Assembly (NCBI GenBank): GCA_014281115.1
Contig: JACONQ010000013.1
Location: 1,168,501 to 1,232,500 of the forward strand
Length of the DNA: 64,000 nt
Reading direction: 5' to 3'
Origin: Laburnicola sp. R22_1
Lineage: Eukaryota > Ascomycota > Dothideomycetes > Pleosporales > Didymosphaeriaceae
A program made the position numbers and the translations under genes. Of the stretch, positions 44,076 to 55,331 are shown one piece after another (within the stretch, counting starts at the first letter, position 1; each line of letters starts with the position of its first letter). Below the pieces are notes generated by a model that did not search any database, had not been told where the DNA came from, and worked only from the letters and a program-made list of their open reading frames with translations.

Positions 44076-45395
44076 AGTTTCCTGGCTTTACCACAGAAGT
44101 CGCCATTCGCAGAAAAGGAACAGGATAATAGCCTTGCAAAAATATCACACACCCTTTATATCGGCGTCCCGCGGGGCCACATTTCAATCATCGAACCCCT
44201 CCTCTGTAAGCAGAATTCTCAGTTTTTATGCGCTCGTTGATCTAGATCGGCAATTGTCTCAAGACCCTCGCTATTGGGGGGGGGCGCTCCGTAACGATGC
44301 TACGACGTTGCCTTCTCCGATCGATATCCCTTGTCTCTTTCCGCATGCAGCCTTTGTCATGCCACAGCCCGATTTCCGATGCTAAGCCTATCTTCATGAG
44401 GTCGTCAGTTACGGTACAGGGTTCTTCAGGATGTTTTCCGCCAAGGCGCAGTAACAAACGATGAAGCAGCCACCAGCACAATCAGGCTGTGTATCTGATC
44501 AATAGAACTACTTATATACGCTTCATAACCCATACTTCGTATAATACACAGGATAATCCGATGCCTGTTCTGTGTGACCGCAATTTTGCTACTGGCCCGA
44601 GGGGAAATGTTGTCGACGCAGTAGGCCAAACAGCCAACAAATAATGTATATGTTCAAGAACGCCGAGTCTTCATTCTATGAGTTCGATAGTACCCTTCTG
44701 GATAGTTCGGTAAAGAATCGTTGAATCGATACTGAGCAGCTTCGTACTTGCTCACGTTAACCATATATCGGCAGAGGCGGCTGAATATCAGTGATCTGAT
44801 AAAGTGAGTGCTATGTAAATAAGCATTGCCTTCGATTTGTTAGACGAGAGAGGTTATCACAGCTCCAGGTAGCAATTGACGCAACCTCCCTAAATTTCGG
44901 CGCCAAGGTAGTTGGTGGCGAAGTCAGACCACATGTGAAGAATTGAGAGGAGCGGGAGAATGGGTTCGGAGGTCGACTTAGAGCCTGATTAACGATAGCT
45001 TATACGTAATAAACGTTGAGAAGGAACAAAAATCGTACAGACCTTAGATTTAAAGAGCCCAGATTAAGGTCCCTGTATTAACCACAGTCTTAATAATGGA
45101 AGCTGTGTAATAAGCGCCTCACACTCACTGCTATTTTTAGATACATACTTGCCTAGATTTAGCTTGATTGTATCCTGGATTCAATAAGCTTCCGATTTTC
45201 TATTCTCAAAAGAAGGCGACGTATGGCCCTGTCATGTATGTTTGCTGGCGAGTGATATCAAAGAAAAGAACAAGGATCAATTTCTGCTGGCTATCCTGAC
45301 CACATCTCTATGACATATCGCCTAAATCGTTCAGGAGAGACCGTGCGTGTCCTCACACCAACAATTTCTTTTACATGGATCCTCAAGTCTTGCAA
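44076..45395. other. stretch between NLR fragments
   Basis: No supported gene. It may hold decayed parts of the NACHT-to-WD40 linker or of the DUF7580-like gene. Confidence 0.4.
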
Positions 45396-46075
45396 TCACC
45401 GCTTTAACAAGCTCGTCGAAATAGCCAAACAAAGGAACGTTGTCTTTCCGGCATATATACTGGACATTTCCACGCAGATGGTATGCTGGAGGGTAGCAGA
45501 CAATGAGACTTCCGCATTGAGAGTACCGGCCTGTTTAAGCAGCGAGACGGGGCTGATAGTACCAGGAAGAAGGTAAAAGATGATAAGATCTACTTCGTCA
45601 AAGTTCGTTATGTCCCAATCTGTCCTCACACTCGTCCAGTCCGTCAACCACGCAGAACATGCTCCCGAGCTCGGCATCTGCAACTAGCTTGCTGAAGAAG
45701 ATCCACAGTGTCTGCTGCGTCCTCTCAGGCGTCTCAAAGTACGGCAGCGCGTGCTTGACCAGCTGCGGACCCTTAACGATAATCTGGTGCACTAGTTCGC
45801 GTAGCACAGCTATAGCTGTGTTACGCTTCTTATCCTGTGTGGTGCAGAAGAAGAACGACAGGTCCGCGTTGTCTATGTGCGCTGTGTGTCCCTCTAGCTC
45901 CTCTGTCAGGAAGACGGACATTATTGTCTTACCCTTGCTTGGGCTGCCAGAGATCCACAGCACGCGCGTGTTATTATTTGTGGGCGGGCAAGCATATCGA
46001 CAACAAGCTGTATTGCTATCTGCAGAAAAGTGTGTGAGGAGTCTGTCCTTTTAGAGAGAGAGAGCGGGCGATAGT
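45396..46075 (-). pseudogene. NACHT NTPase fragment of an NLR
   Basis: The frame 45963-45598 reads VLWISGSPSKGKTIMSVFL (P-loop, GKT), LSFFFCTTQDKKRNTAIAVL, LRELVHQI and MFCVVDGLDECE (Walker B), then stops shortly after. A second minus frame (45683-45396) continues weakly. The P-loop reads GSPSKGKT where most fungal NACHT proteins have G.PG.GKT. No effector domain precedes it in frame. With 42661-43494 it is probably the remains of one NACHT-WD40 gene split by rearrangement. Confidence 0.7.
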
Positions 46076-47426
46076 CTGTTGACTCTGTAGTCCGTGCATC
46101 TAGGTGGTGCCTTCCACATACACCACTTCTGACGTCAGTCACGTGGCTACATTATTACTGCCATTACTATTGCCGTCCAGCCAGGCGCGGTAGCTCTCAT
46201 TATGTAAGATCCACTCGCAGGTACCCGTGACTCTCGTGCCTTTCACACTGATTATGCGTTCGCGGTCAATGTGGGGATCGGTGAGGAAGAGCGCTTTGCG
46301 GCACGCGCTGGGTTCCGACGCTTCTGTCGGGCGGTCCTGTTAGCACTGTCATCTGTCGAACGGGCGTTACCCAGTGTACCTTCGGAGCTTTTGGAGCCAG
46401 CAAAGTATGCATCTCTGGCTGACCCTACAAAAGCTTGCGAGTGATTCTGAGTAGAGACCCCGCCTATGTGCTGATGATAGGGCAGGCTTCCAGACATTTA
46501 GCCTAGGCTACCCACAACGACTTCATCAACTTCTGCACCACATTGTTGAGGATGCGGTTCTCCACTTGACAGGGTAATGGCCTTGCGAGTTCCGTCGTCT
46601 GTCACGTCGACGTGCACGCGTAAGTAGAGCCTCGTAGTATGTAGAAATCGTATCGTCGGCACAGCGATGATCAGCAGGCTGAGCGTGCTTCTGCATGGCC
46701 AATGAGATCTTCAGTACCACGCCACTACGCCACGCGCAATTTACATACGGCTTGTATCGCGTCTTCAGCCACAGCTGAGCCTTGTTGCGTTCCGTGTACG
46801 TTACAGCAACGCTCCATCCACATCTGCACACGGTCGTGAGAGCATCAACGAGACGAGCCTGAAACACAACCAAAGTTCATCATAAACTCTTTCAACATAA
46901 TCGCCGCTGCCATCGGTATCACAGGGGTCGCCATGACGAGCATCGTGCAACTGCGCACTCTTCTTGACAGTCTCTCTGAGGCCTAAGACGTAGTGGAATA
47001 TCATTAAGATATACAGACCAGTATAGGCCTTGGTTAAAGACAGGTGTCTCGCCTAATTTTCGACGAAGAGTGTTTTCCACCTACAGTGGGGGACGTTAGT
47101 CTTCTATTGATTGTTACTGTAGTCGGTCACATGGAAGAATTGATTTGTTACAACAGTTGAATCCGTTACGGTCGTCGCTGGTTGCGCGTTACATCCGGGA
47201 CAGTGTGCGTGGTTGCGAGGCGCGTGATTCTTACTCCGGTTTGCGATGAAAGACACGCTACGCTTTTAGATTATAACAATACGCCGTCTGCACCTGCACA
47301 AATGCATACGGGCCCGGTATGGGTGATATGCGAGAGGTCCAACGATAATTTTACGTTTCATATATAATTATGCGGACGATATTTGGGCCCAGATGTATTA
47401 CTATCTTTGTACCATACTATCTATTT
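46076..47426. other. stretch without a supported gene
   Basis: Minus frames at 46252-46497 (YHQHIGGVSTQNHSQAF) and 46526-46873 might be decayed N-terminal NLR sequence, but no domain is clear. Confidence 0.35.
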
Positions 47427-47795
47427 CTACCAGGAGTCTGGAGTGTTGCTCACGCATCCATTCTTAACGCAGACATCTTCCAAACGTCCGAGATTACCAT
47501 CAAGATCGCAGGCTCTGGTCGCTCGCCCGATTTCATCTTTAACTATAGTGCACAAAGTCCACGGAAACAGCCTAAAGTCGAACTGTGGCTGCGAAATACA
47601 TGTTGCTGGAAAGTGTTCATATCCGTGGGTATTAATTATATTAGAGTCAAGTGGCTTTCTGTACTCAGTTGCAAAGCTTAAGCAGGAGGAGAGAATACAT
47701 ACAATGCAAGGTTTGTTCAACCAATCAAGTTCTGCTTGTGGATAAGGAGAAGCCGCAACGACAATACCGAATGGTAGCAGAGTATGTAGAAGCAT
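47427..47795 (-). CDS. small secreted cysteine-rich protein (effector-like candidate)
   Basis: 122 residues. An N-terminal hydrophobic signal peptide (MLLHTLLPFGIVVAASPYPQ, cleavage likely near residues 15-20) is followed by about 100 residues with eight cysteines in an even number suited to four disulfides. No transmembrane segment or known domain. The frame is open without introns; a GTATGT lies inside, but no acceptor keeps the frame. A TATA box (ctatataagg, minus strand, 47851-47860) stands about 60 bases before the ATG. Small, cysteine-rich and isolated in a repeat-rich region, it fits the profile of a fungal secreted effector; function and expression are unknown. Confidence 0.55.
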   Translation of the reverse strand: MLLHTLLPFGIVVAASPYPQAELDWLNKPCIVCILSSCLSFATEYRKPLDSNIINTHGYEHFPATCISQPQFDFRLFPWTLCTIVKDEIGRATRACDLDGNLGRLEDVCVKNGCVSNTPDSW

Positions 47796-47850
47796 TGCGG
47801 TTTAGATAATAACTAGTTTTTTTTTAAGTATACTGAAGTTTTTACAGTTC

Positions 47851-47860
47851 CTTATATAGT
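47851..47860 (-). promoter_or_regulatory. TATA box of the small secreted protein gene
   Basis: Reads ACTATATAAG on the minus strand, 56-65 bases upstream of the ATG at 47795, a normal distance for a fungal core promoter with a short leader. Confidence 0.5.
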
Positions 47861-50166
47861 CGTTGCGTTACATGAGAGATGGCTCCAAGCTTGTGATGGT
47901 GGGATTGGTTTCTCAGTAACATGGCACGACTTTTCAAATTGCGAATCCAGTTTTCGGAAAGCTTTTCTTCATTTGCGGCGCAATGTTTAAATGCCAAGAC
48001 CTAGGTCGCCATAGGCAAAGCGTGGAGGGCCGGGGCTGGAGCGGATGTGGTTGGGGCGGAACCAGCACAGGACAGGGACAGACTGAGGTATCCTTTGCTG
48101 CCCCGCGCACCCGCGCATGGCTGTAGTCACGTTGCAGTGCCATGTCGCGGGCTGTTGCAAGTAACGTGAGCTGTCGCCTCACTCTCTCCTATCCTCAGAT
48201 GATGCTTTCCCAACGAGCTTTTTACATATTCCACTCATTTGGTTTTAAAGTCAAGGAGAAGTCTTGATCGAGGTAGCTTGAATCGTCTAGAAAATTTATG
48301 CGGCAAGAAGCACGTGCCCGTAGGGAAGAGGATATAACACTAAATATCTACGGTATATCCAAGCAGTATGCACATATAAATGCATTCATAGCGTTGCACG
48401 TTATTACAGACGCCCTAGGATCTGTAGGCCTGCCCCAAGTCTTCCGCAGGACATCTGGTATTCTCAAGATATGGGGAAAACCATATAGCGGTCATCACTT
48501 TGCTTCAAGGGTCACAGAAGGAGCAGGCGTACGACTCAGCGGTAGCGGTGGCACCCCAGACGTGACACTAGAGATGTGGGTGAGTAATCGCTACCAAACA
48601 CAGGCAATTTCCATTGCACCAGGTTAATGGCATAGAAATCATCCCAACGAGCGGTTACGTCATGCCATAACGTCCAGTGCGCAGTGCACGCGCATGCGAA
48701 TGAGCCCACTTAAAGTGCACACGCGGTTGATACAGTGAAGGGTGGGACAGGCAATCGTGGATGCGCTAGAAGCGCGAGGTGTTGGCGGCTTCACGAACAT
48801 AAGAATGCTTGATCCCCAACATCCGCCGCCACCCCGGTCCCTCAGCACACACAGTTTCCACACGCTAGTCGATGGCGTGGGGAATTTGAAAGTTTGGAAT
48901 ACCACTGGTGGAGGTAGTGACGACGGCTTGAAGCTGTAGAAGGATGCGTGGATACAGTGGTTAAGAAGGTTGTTAGGTAGATGGAGAATCATGGGGAGGA
49001 GGGGGCGTTGGTGTTGCCTTTAGTTTGGTCTGGGTAAGGAGAGGGGGAGGGGGTGAGTATGGGGTGGGGATAGTGAGGAGATAGAATAGAGTGGGCTTTT
49101 CGCGTCTGTAGGGAAGCTTGTTTAGATAATTTGTCGTCTTGATATTTTTTAGGTCATGGTATAATACTATAAAATAGCACTATTAGAGTACTAGAGAACT
49201 ATAGTAGATATAAGTTATTTATCTATATATATTAGTGTTGAAACAGGGTTATAGGTATAGTCAGCGCGGGTGGCGACGTACAGTAATTCGCAAACGTCGG
49301 TACCAATCTATATCTATGCGACACTATATACAGTTATGGCAGAGATTATAGCATATATTCCAGTTAAGTCGTATGGAAGGCGAAGTACGTAGGGATGTGG
49401 TCTAGGGCAACGAAAGTTGGAGCGGGTGCTAGGCCCTTATTAAAATAGTTCCAGGGGGTTGGAAAGTATACTAGGAGGCAACAATACTAGTTAACTTTGC
49501 TTGGTAGATACCTAGTTAAGAGATGTTAACATCGCGCACCTTTCGGTTCACAGTATAACACTATAAAGGAACGCTGTTCAAGTGCTAGAACAACGCTGTA
49601 GTTCAAGTAAAGCTAAAAGTACTGTTAACCATGGGTCGCTGTTCGTAAGTGAGTCCCATAATAATGGCCGCACATGTCAGTATCAGAGTTGAGACAATAA
49701 CGTGATGCGTATACGCTAGTATCTATAGTAATATCGCCTAAAGGAAATCCAATCTATTGACCCAAAATAACAAAATGCTATGCTATAACAAAAAGCCTCC
49801 TCAGCGTGCCTCCTCTTTACGCCGTTCCAAGGCTGCACTGTACCTATTCACAGGCGCATATTTCTAGACTCTGTTGCACCGTGACTGCGTTCCAAGTTCA
49901 TCGCCTACTTTTCGAGGCGCACCACCTCCTACCTATATCTTGCCAACGTTTGCTGCATCCTTCGCAAACTTCCAGCCTGCTACGAGTCAGTGAAAGTTAC
50001 GTAAACTGTGTGACGAAGATGGCTTACAATTATTGTAGTATACGGTGTATTTAAGGTCCCGTGCCACGAGTTGAGAGCCTAATCATGAGTCAGTCAAACA
50101 GGAAATTGTTCTTGGAGCCTGATATGTATCACAGGCTATAGTAGCCTAGAGTGCAATATACGGTCT
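47861..50166. other. stretch without a supported gene
   Basis: Plus frame 48298-48627 (109 codons) and plus frame 48742-48939 have no recognisable domain. 49130-49800 is moderately AT-rich. No repeat identified. Confidence 0.4.
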
Positions 50167-50994
50167 TCAGCTTAGTTCCAAGCAAGGGTGCTTACCTATC
50201 GCCTTGACATAACTGGGTTGGGCAAACTGTGGAATCGCCTCCCCCTTGAAACTGTATCGTTCGGAAGCTCCCCTGCCACAGTTCCACCGTACAAAATCAT
50301 CGACCTCGCACGTTGCACCCCTGAGACTGCGACAGAAGTCTTTCATCTCGCTGATTTCCGGCTCGCCAGGCCGCTGGGTTTCTTTGACCATTCCGTGGGA
50401 GTATGCGGGGAAATCGAGCTGACCATTGCTTTTTTCTATGACTGTGCCGACAATGAGGCTCGCGTGAGCGATGGTGGCTTTTTTGAAGATAAACATGTAC
50501 GTTCTTCCAACCACAAGTTCCGCTTTGGGATCCTTCCTTTTCGCAGCCCGCAAGGCTCCAGTATAATCGGCAGTTGGCGCTGGACAGGCATTCGCCGGCG
50601 CGCGCTTGTCGTGCTTGCCCTTCTTCGCGTTCCGGTTGCATTTGCTCTTCTTCGTCTTCTTTGGCTTCTTCTTCTTGTTCTTCTTCGTCTTTGTCTTCCT
50701 GTTCTTCTTCGTCTTGTTCTTCTTGTTCTTCTTAGGTCGCCTGGTCCTTGTCTTCTTAGGCCTGCTCCTGCCCCTGCCGCGAGTTTGTAGTTTTACGAGG
50801 CCGGACTCAAACGTATCGACTTCTTTCGACCCAAGATCCAAGTTAAGGCCATCGACTGCTACCTCCACATCGTTGAGGCCATGTTCGTACTCCCCAAGGC
50901 TGTTTGCAGCGGGAGCTTCCCAGCCGGCTGGGACTGACACCGCAAGGAGGCCCAGCAGGCCGAACAGCAGGAGCGTGAAGCTGAAAGAACGCAT
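50167..50994 (-). CDS. secreted lysine-rich protein with Kex2-like site
   Basis: 275 residues from the ATG at 50994 (MRSFSFTLLLFGLLGLLAVS, a clear signal peptide). An in-frame ATG at 51066 would bury it and is less likely. Layout: signal peptide 1-22, acidic/neutral propeptide 23-70, strongly basic Lys/Arg-rich tract 72-130 ending KR, then a globular C-terminal domain of about 145 residues starting APANACPAP. It has cysteines at 119, 137, 221, 229, 239 and 271. The KR at 130-131 is a likely Kex2 cleavage point releasing the C-terminal domain (YMFIFKKATIAHASLIVGTV, CRSLRGATCEVDDF, RWNCGRG). No family recognised. A secreted, processed protein is likely; its role is unknown. Confidence 0.65.
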   Translation of the reverse strand: MRSFSFTLLLFGLLGLLAVSVPAGWEAPAANSLGEYEHGLNDVEVAVDGLNLDLGSKEVDTFESGLVKLQTRGRGRSRPKKTRTRRPKKNKKNKTKKNRKTKTKKNKKKKPKKTKKSKCNRNAKKGKHDKRAPANACPAPTADYTGALRAAKRKDPKAELVVGRTYMFIFKKATIAHASLIVGTVIEKSNGQLDFPAYSHGMVKETQRPGEPEISEMKDFCRSLRGATCEVDDFVRWNCGRGASERYSFKGEAIPQFAQPSYVKAIGKHPCLELS

Positions 50995-51066
50995 GTTGTA
51001 AAAGAATGAAAAGCTGTAAGTGAGAGATAAAGAGTGACTGATGGAGTGCTTCAGGCAATCCTCCAA

Positions 51067-51243
51067 GAAGAGAACGATTTGCTTCAGTAAAGACGGTAGT
51101 GATGTGGTTGGTTATCCGGAGCCGGGCACCATGTCATCTTATAGCACTGTGACACAAAAAGCTCTGTCCAGGCACTCTAATCTCTCTTCCATACATTTGT
51201 AGAATACAAACAATCAAACCGAAGTCCGAACCGGCCCGCTACT
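51067..51243. promoter_or_regulatory. upstream region of the secreted lysine-rich gene
   Basis: Short intergenic space to the GPI10-like fragment. It is the likely promoter of the minus-strand gene; no distinct motif is certain. Confidence 0.35.
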
Positions 51244-51530
51244 ATGTCTCATTGTAAACCATGCAGACAATCAGCCCCGGACAAAAACGCATTTGCCTTG
51301 CTGCTGGCGCTGCGCCTCACCAACGCCCTCGGCCTGCGCACCTTTTTCCAGCCCGACATTTTCTTACAGTCGCTTGGGCCCTCGTGGCAGCTGGCCTTTG
51401 GCGACGCCACCGGCGGCGCCCGCATCACCTGGGCATTCTCTCCTGCTCGATCATTCCATTCTCTCGTCCTTTCGCCCCATGCCATCCCGGACTCAGTTGG
51501 GTATATTGCTGCCAGGTTGATGTGTACGGA
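51244..51530 (+). pseudogene. N-terminal fragment of a GPI mannosyltransferase 3 (GPI10/PIG-B)-like gene
   Basis: The plus frame reads [20 protein letters not shown], then D and [24 protein letters not shown]10 proteins have a conserved start of this kind ([27 protein letters not shown]...ITWEW). The fragment has changes in the motif (FQPDIFLQ for FQPDEYFQ) and loses similarity after about 70 residues; the rest of the roughly 600-residue enzyme is absent. It is a translocated gene piece rather than the functional locus. Confidence 0.5.
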
Positions 51531-51900
51531 AAGTAATCAAAGTGTAGCAATTGTTAGTCGAGTTCCGAACCATTTGCTGCTTGGACCCATAGTTCTCATG
51601 CTGTGCCGCTGGAGTTCGGTGTTTTGCCTCTTTAACGCCCCAGGAGTTCGTGCTTTTCGCCCCAGGCGCTTGTACTACGCCGTGCAGATGAATACGTAAC
51701 GACCATACGATAGCCTGCGAGGTATTCTGCAAGCGAAAGCAACATCTTGGCCATCAGGTAAGCAGAGGTATCAAAAGCCCGAAACTTCTGACTGCCTTGC
51801 GTGGCGACTATATTACCGTGTCGCCGACCAAAAGGCCGTACTGTGGGTTTGATGACAACCGGATAAATCGTCTTGGCAGTGCAACGTCGTACCATGACTA
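51531..51900. other. no gene
   Basis: Space between the GPI10-like fragment and pogo element C. Nothing recognised. Confidence 0.4.
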
Positions 51901-51902
51901 AT

Positions 51903-51932
51903 CACCAAATGCACGACCCCACCAAATGCACG
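51903..51932 (+). repeat. left terminal inverted repeat of pogo element C
   Basis: Two CACCAAATGCACG units; inverted match to 53981-54010 with two differences. Confidence 0.85.
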
Positions 51933-51989
51933 GTTTTGAAAAAATCCACGTAGTTTATCAACGCTCATAACTCCACCAATATTGACGCT

Positions 51990-53850
51990 ATGGAGGCTGC
52001 TCTGGCAGCAATTGAAAGCTTGCCAGCAGGTGAAAAGCCTAATTACACCAAAATTGCCAAATTATTTGGCGTTGAGCGATCAACTTTATCGCGGCGCGCG
52101 CGCGGGATCAATAAAAGCCACATAGAGAGGGCAAATGAGCAGAAATTTCTTAACACCACATAAGAAAAAGAGCTTGTAAACTACATATATAAGCTTAATA
52201 AGAGAGGCCTGCCTCCTACAAAGCAAATAATCCGAAATTTCGCAACAGAAATAGCCAGAAAAGAGCTAGGCAAAAACTGGGTTGAGCGCTTTATTGCCCG
52301 CAACAATATTGAGCTCATATCGCGATGGACTACTGGTATCGACGCCTGTCGCCACCGCGCTAATTCTGCTACCAAATACGCCTTATACTTCAAGCTTTTA
52401 GGCGATAAAATAACCTAGTACGATATCGACAGTCGCCATATGTACAATATGGATGAAAAAGGGTTCCTTATTAGAGTGCTCACTAAGATGAAAAGAGTGT
52501 TCTCGCGGTAGCTATATGAGCAGGGCCCTCACAAGCAAATGCTCCAGGACAGTAATAGAGAGTAGGTAACAACAATTGCCTGTATTTGCGCTAACAGCAC
52601 CTCGCTAACGCCAGCCTTAATTTATCAAGCTACTACAGGCAATATACAAGACTTATGGCTTCAAGATTTTAATCCGCAACACTATAAAGCCTTTTTTGCG
52701 AGCTCATCAAGTAGGTGGACCAACAATGAGATTGGTTTGGCGTGGCTCAAACAAGTATTTAATCGCGAGACTAAGGAGAAAACTTGTAGGGAGTACCGAC
52801 TACTTATACTTGATGGGCATGGGTCTTATATTACTATGCAATTTATCACGTACTGCGACAATAACAAAATACTCCTTATAACCTTCCCGCCACACACTAC
52901 CCACACTCTCCAGCCTCTTAATGTGGCGATGTTCAAGCCTCTGAGTACGGCGTATACAAGAGAGCTCTTAGAGTTTATGTACAACTGCCAGGGCCTCTTA
53001 GCAATCACCAAACGCGACTTTTATCGACTCTTTAACGCCTCCTAGCAAAGGGCCTTTTAAGAAACAATAATACTCAAAGCTTTTAAGTGTACTAGGTTGT
53101 CACCTTATAACCCAAACACTATACTCAAGAAGTTTATCGCAGAGCATAAGAGCCCTCCCTTAAGTTAGAGTAGCTCGTTAAACCTCTCTAATTCTAATTA
53201 GCGTAAAGTACAGCAAATACTGAAGGACATTGTTGCGGAGGACCACGCTAAGGAGCGTAAACAGCTATCGCAAAGTTATCACAAGCTTAAGATCAAATAC
53301 AGGATCCTTCAACACTAATACGATAGGCTTAAGCAAGCTTTTATTAACGAGAAGAGGCGCCATCAACGTGGCAAGCCTCTCCTACTTAATAAACCTAATA
53401 ATTAGTATAGTGGCGCCATATTTTACTCACCTAGCAAAGTTCAAAGGGCCCACAAGAGGCAGGACCAAATTAAGACTAATAAAAAGCTTCAACAACAACA
53501 ACTCTTAGAGGCTAAACACTAAAGGCTTCTCAAAAAGCAGGAGAAACAAGCTCTCAAAGAGGAGAGAGCTCGCGTACATTTGGCGGCGCGAGAACTGAAG
53601 GCGCAAGCAAAAGAGGCCAAGGCTGCTGAGCGAGCTGAAAAGCTACTCCAAAAGCAGCTCGAAAAGCAACTCAAAGGTGATATACAATTGTCTAAAAGGG
53701 TAATCGACAGAGCCTCAACCCTCGTACACCAAAAAAACAAGCTCTTGAGAGACCTGAGGCTACTATTGTTGATCAAGAGCCCACTGGAGAGAGGGTGCCC
53801 TCACCCGCCAGAGCCACGCGCACCCGTACTGTACAGCTCCCATAGCGTTA
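51990..53850 (+). pseudogene. pogo-type transposase of element C, with stops
   Basis: The frame starts at ATG 51990 (MEAALAAIESLPAGEKPNYT), with a Psq HTH (KIAKLFGVERSTLSRRARG), a CENP-B HTH (PPTKQIIRNFA, WVERFIARNN), and the DDE core MYNMDEKGFL (first Asp), LLILDGHGSY (second Asp) and HTLQPLNVAMF (Asn at the third position). The C-terminus is a long Lys/Glu/Ala-rich coiled coil (53510-53720). Stops (TAA/TAG) at several expected Gln/Trp codons, for example 52160 and 52418, break it. It is the least damaged of the pogo copies but not functional as read. Confidence 0.85.
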
Positions 53851-53980
53851 TCGCAAGTAATTTATCATTGCGCAATGGTTTTACATGCTCCTACGAGTGC
53901 TACTGCAAAAAATCTAGTGATTTTACTATATATTTGGCGTTGTATAGGTTTTAGAGTGTTGCCCTTGGTGGCGGCAAAAA

Positions 53981-54010
53981 CGTGCATTTGGTGGGTCCGT
54001 GCATTTGGTG
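53981..54010 (-). repeat. right terminal inverted repeat of pogo element C
   Basis: Inverted partner of 51903-51932. Confidence 0.85.
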
Positions 54011-54195
54011 GTAAAATATGGTACAGGGCTGAGCCTGCGCTGACTAAGAATCGACCTAGCTACCATAGGTAGGTGTCAAGAAGTAGGTGCTGCCAGCCCC
54101 CACCACGACAATAACGCCCTTCTACGACATCCGCTCGCTCACTCACCCACTCGGACCTTGCCCGCTCAACTTTGCCTCTTGACGCAATCCAGAGT

Positions 54196-55331
54196 ATGGC
54201 GATATTACCTGTTCGCCTATGGAGATTTTTCCACCGGCCGAAGAATACAGCAGCCGAATTCCAAGAGTGGTTCCAGAACATCACCCAAGGTACGAAACAC
54301 AAGGCATCTATCTGTACACCAATGCCTTTGGTCGACTAATCAAATACAGACGGTATAAGGAATCAGTTCCTTGCTTATTTTGAGGAGGGAAATGAATGTT
54401 GGGACCCACTCTGCCCCAAAGCCGACCGCGAGTACTTTGACGAGCGCATAGCCGGCCTCGTTGCTGCTTCCGATGATGAGATCCCGCTCACCTCGATTAT
54501 TGACAACCTCTCACAAGCCCACCCTTCCAAAGCTGATGTTATACAATCCATAGCTCCAATGCTTGAGAGATTAATTGTAGCCTACGCTTCCTTTCCATTC
54601 TCGACCCCCGTTACACTTACAAAAGATGCCTTATGTCGCGCAATGATATTACTGACGGAACGGGGCGAGTCGTGTTGGCGTCAAGGCAGGTCGAAGGGAA
54701 GCAAGCAGCAAATCCGCCCGCGTCCTGAAAAAAGGCAACTATCATTTCTTTACTCGGCGTTGGTGCGTCCACCCACTGGAGCTCCAACACAGGACGACAT
54801 TCTTGATGTTATATGCAAGACTGCGTATCCTTGCGATATAATAGGATATACCATAATCAATGGCGATAACTGGCTCGATCGCCACCATTACGCCGATTTT
54901 GTACCACTGGCTGAGCGACTAGAACCTGTACAAGATACGCAACCCCTGGAGCCACTACCTGCCTCACAAATACAGCTTCTACAAACCTTTGCTTCGGCCT
55001 TTACACCTCCATATTGTAAAGAGCCGGTGTATCCTGGGTTTAGATATAGCGAGAGTATAGATGAGGAGGAGTTCATTACTTGGGCGATAGAGGTATGTGA
55101 AGTTCTGTAGACGCTTTCCGCTTGTGCTAATATCAGGCAGATAAGGTTACTTTTCTGTTTACACCAGCTTTTCAAGGTCTATCTCCCACCTCGGGGCGGG
55201 CGCTTCGGATAGGCGACATGGATCTGCTAGCCACTGAAGAGTTTTGTGGACGGGATACCCGCGAGACGCACGGCACAATTGAGAGAGTTGGCTTTGTGGT
55301 AACCCCGTCTGTAATAGGCGCTATAAGATAG
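54196..55331 (+). CDS. hypothetical protein, three exons
   Basis: Exons 54196-54289, 54350-55092 and 55137-55331 join in frame to 343 residues. Intron 1 (54290-54349) has GTACGA...GACTAAT...ACAG; intron 2 (55093-55136, 44 bp) has GTATGT...GCTAAT...TCAG. The protein starts MAILPVRLWRFFHRPKN and has a helical middle (SIAPMLERLIVAYASFPFS, KDALCRAMILLTERGE). It ends with an acidic block (SIDEEEFITWAIE) and the exon 3 part TFLFTPAFQGLSPTS. The helical N-terminal layout recalls fungal TLDc/Rtc5-like proteins, but I see no TLDc domain, so the function is unknown. The consistent splice signals make it a real gene; a downstream exon cannot be excluded. Confidence 0.65.
54290..54349 (+). other. intron 1 of the three-exon gene
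   Basis: 60 bp, GTACGA donor, GACTAAT branch region, ACAG acceptor. It preserves the frame. Confidence 0.75.
55093..55136 (+). other. intron 2 of the three-exon gene
   Basis: 44 bp, GTATGT donor, GCTAAT branch, TCAG acceptor. It opens a further 64 codons. Confidence 0.65.

Larger units (their letters stand above)
51903..54010 (+). mobile_element. Fot/pogo-type DNA transposon C (2.1 kb)
   Basis: Terminal inverted repeats of 30 bp (51903-51932, 53981-54010; two mismatches), each made of two direct CACCAAATGCACG units, a typical double binding site. TA occurs two bases before the left end and one base after the right end, so the exact TSD is blurred. It encodes a plus-strand transposase related to element A but with unrelated TIRs. 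It lies in GC-normal DNA downstream of the GPI10-like fragment and is only moderately RIP-affected. Confidence 0.85.

Noticed and set aside
50188..50790. 200-codon plus-strand frame opposite the secreted lysine-rich gene
   Set aside because: It is the antisense shadow of the Lys-rich tract, giving poly-Leu/Val/Phe; not a real membrane protein.
53519..53776. Cysteine/serine/leucine-rich minus frame
   Set aside because: Antisense of the coiled-coil end of the pogo C transposase.
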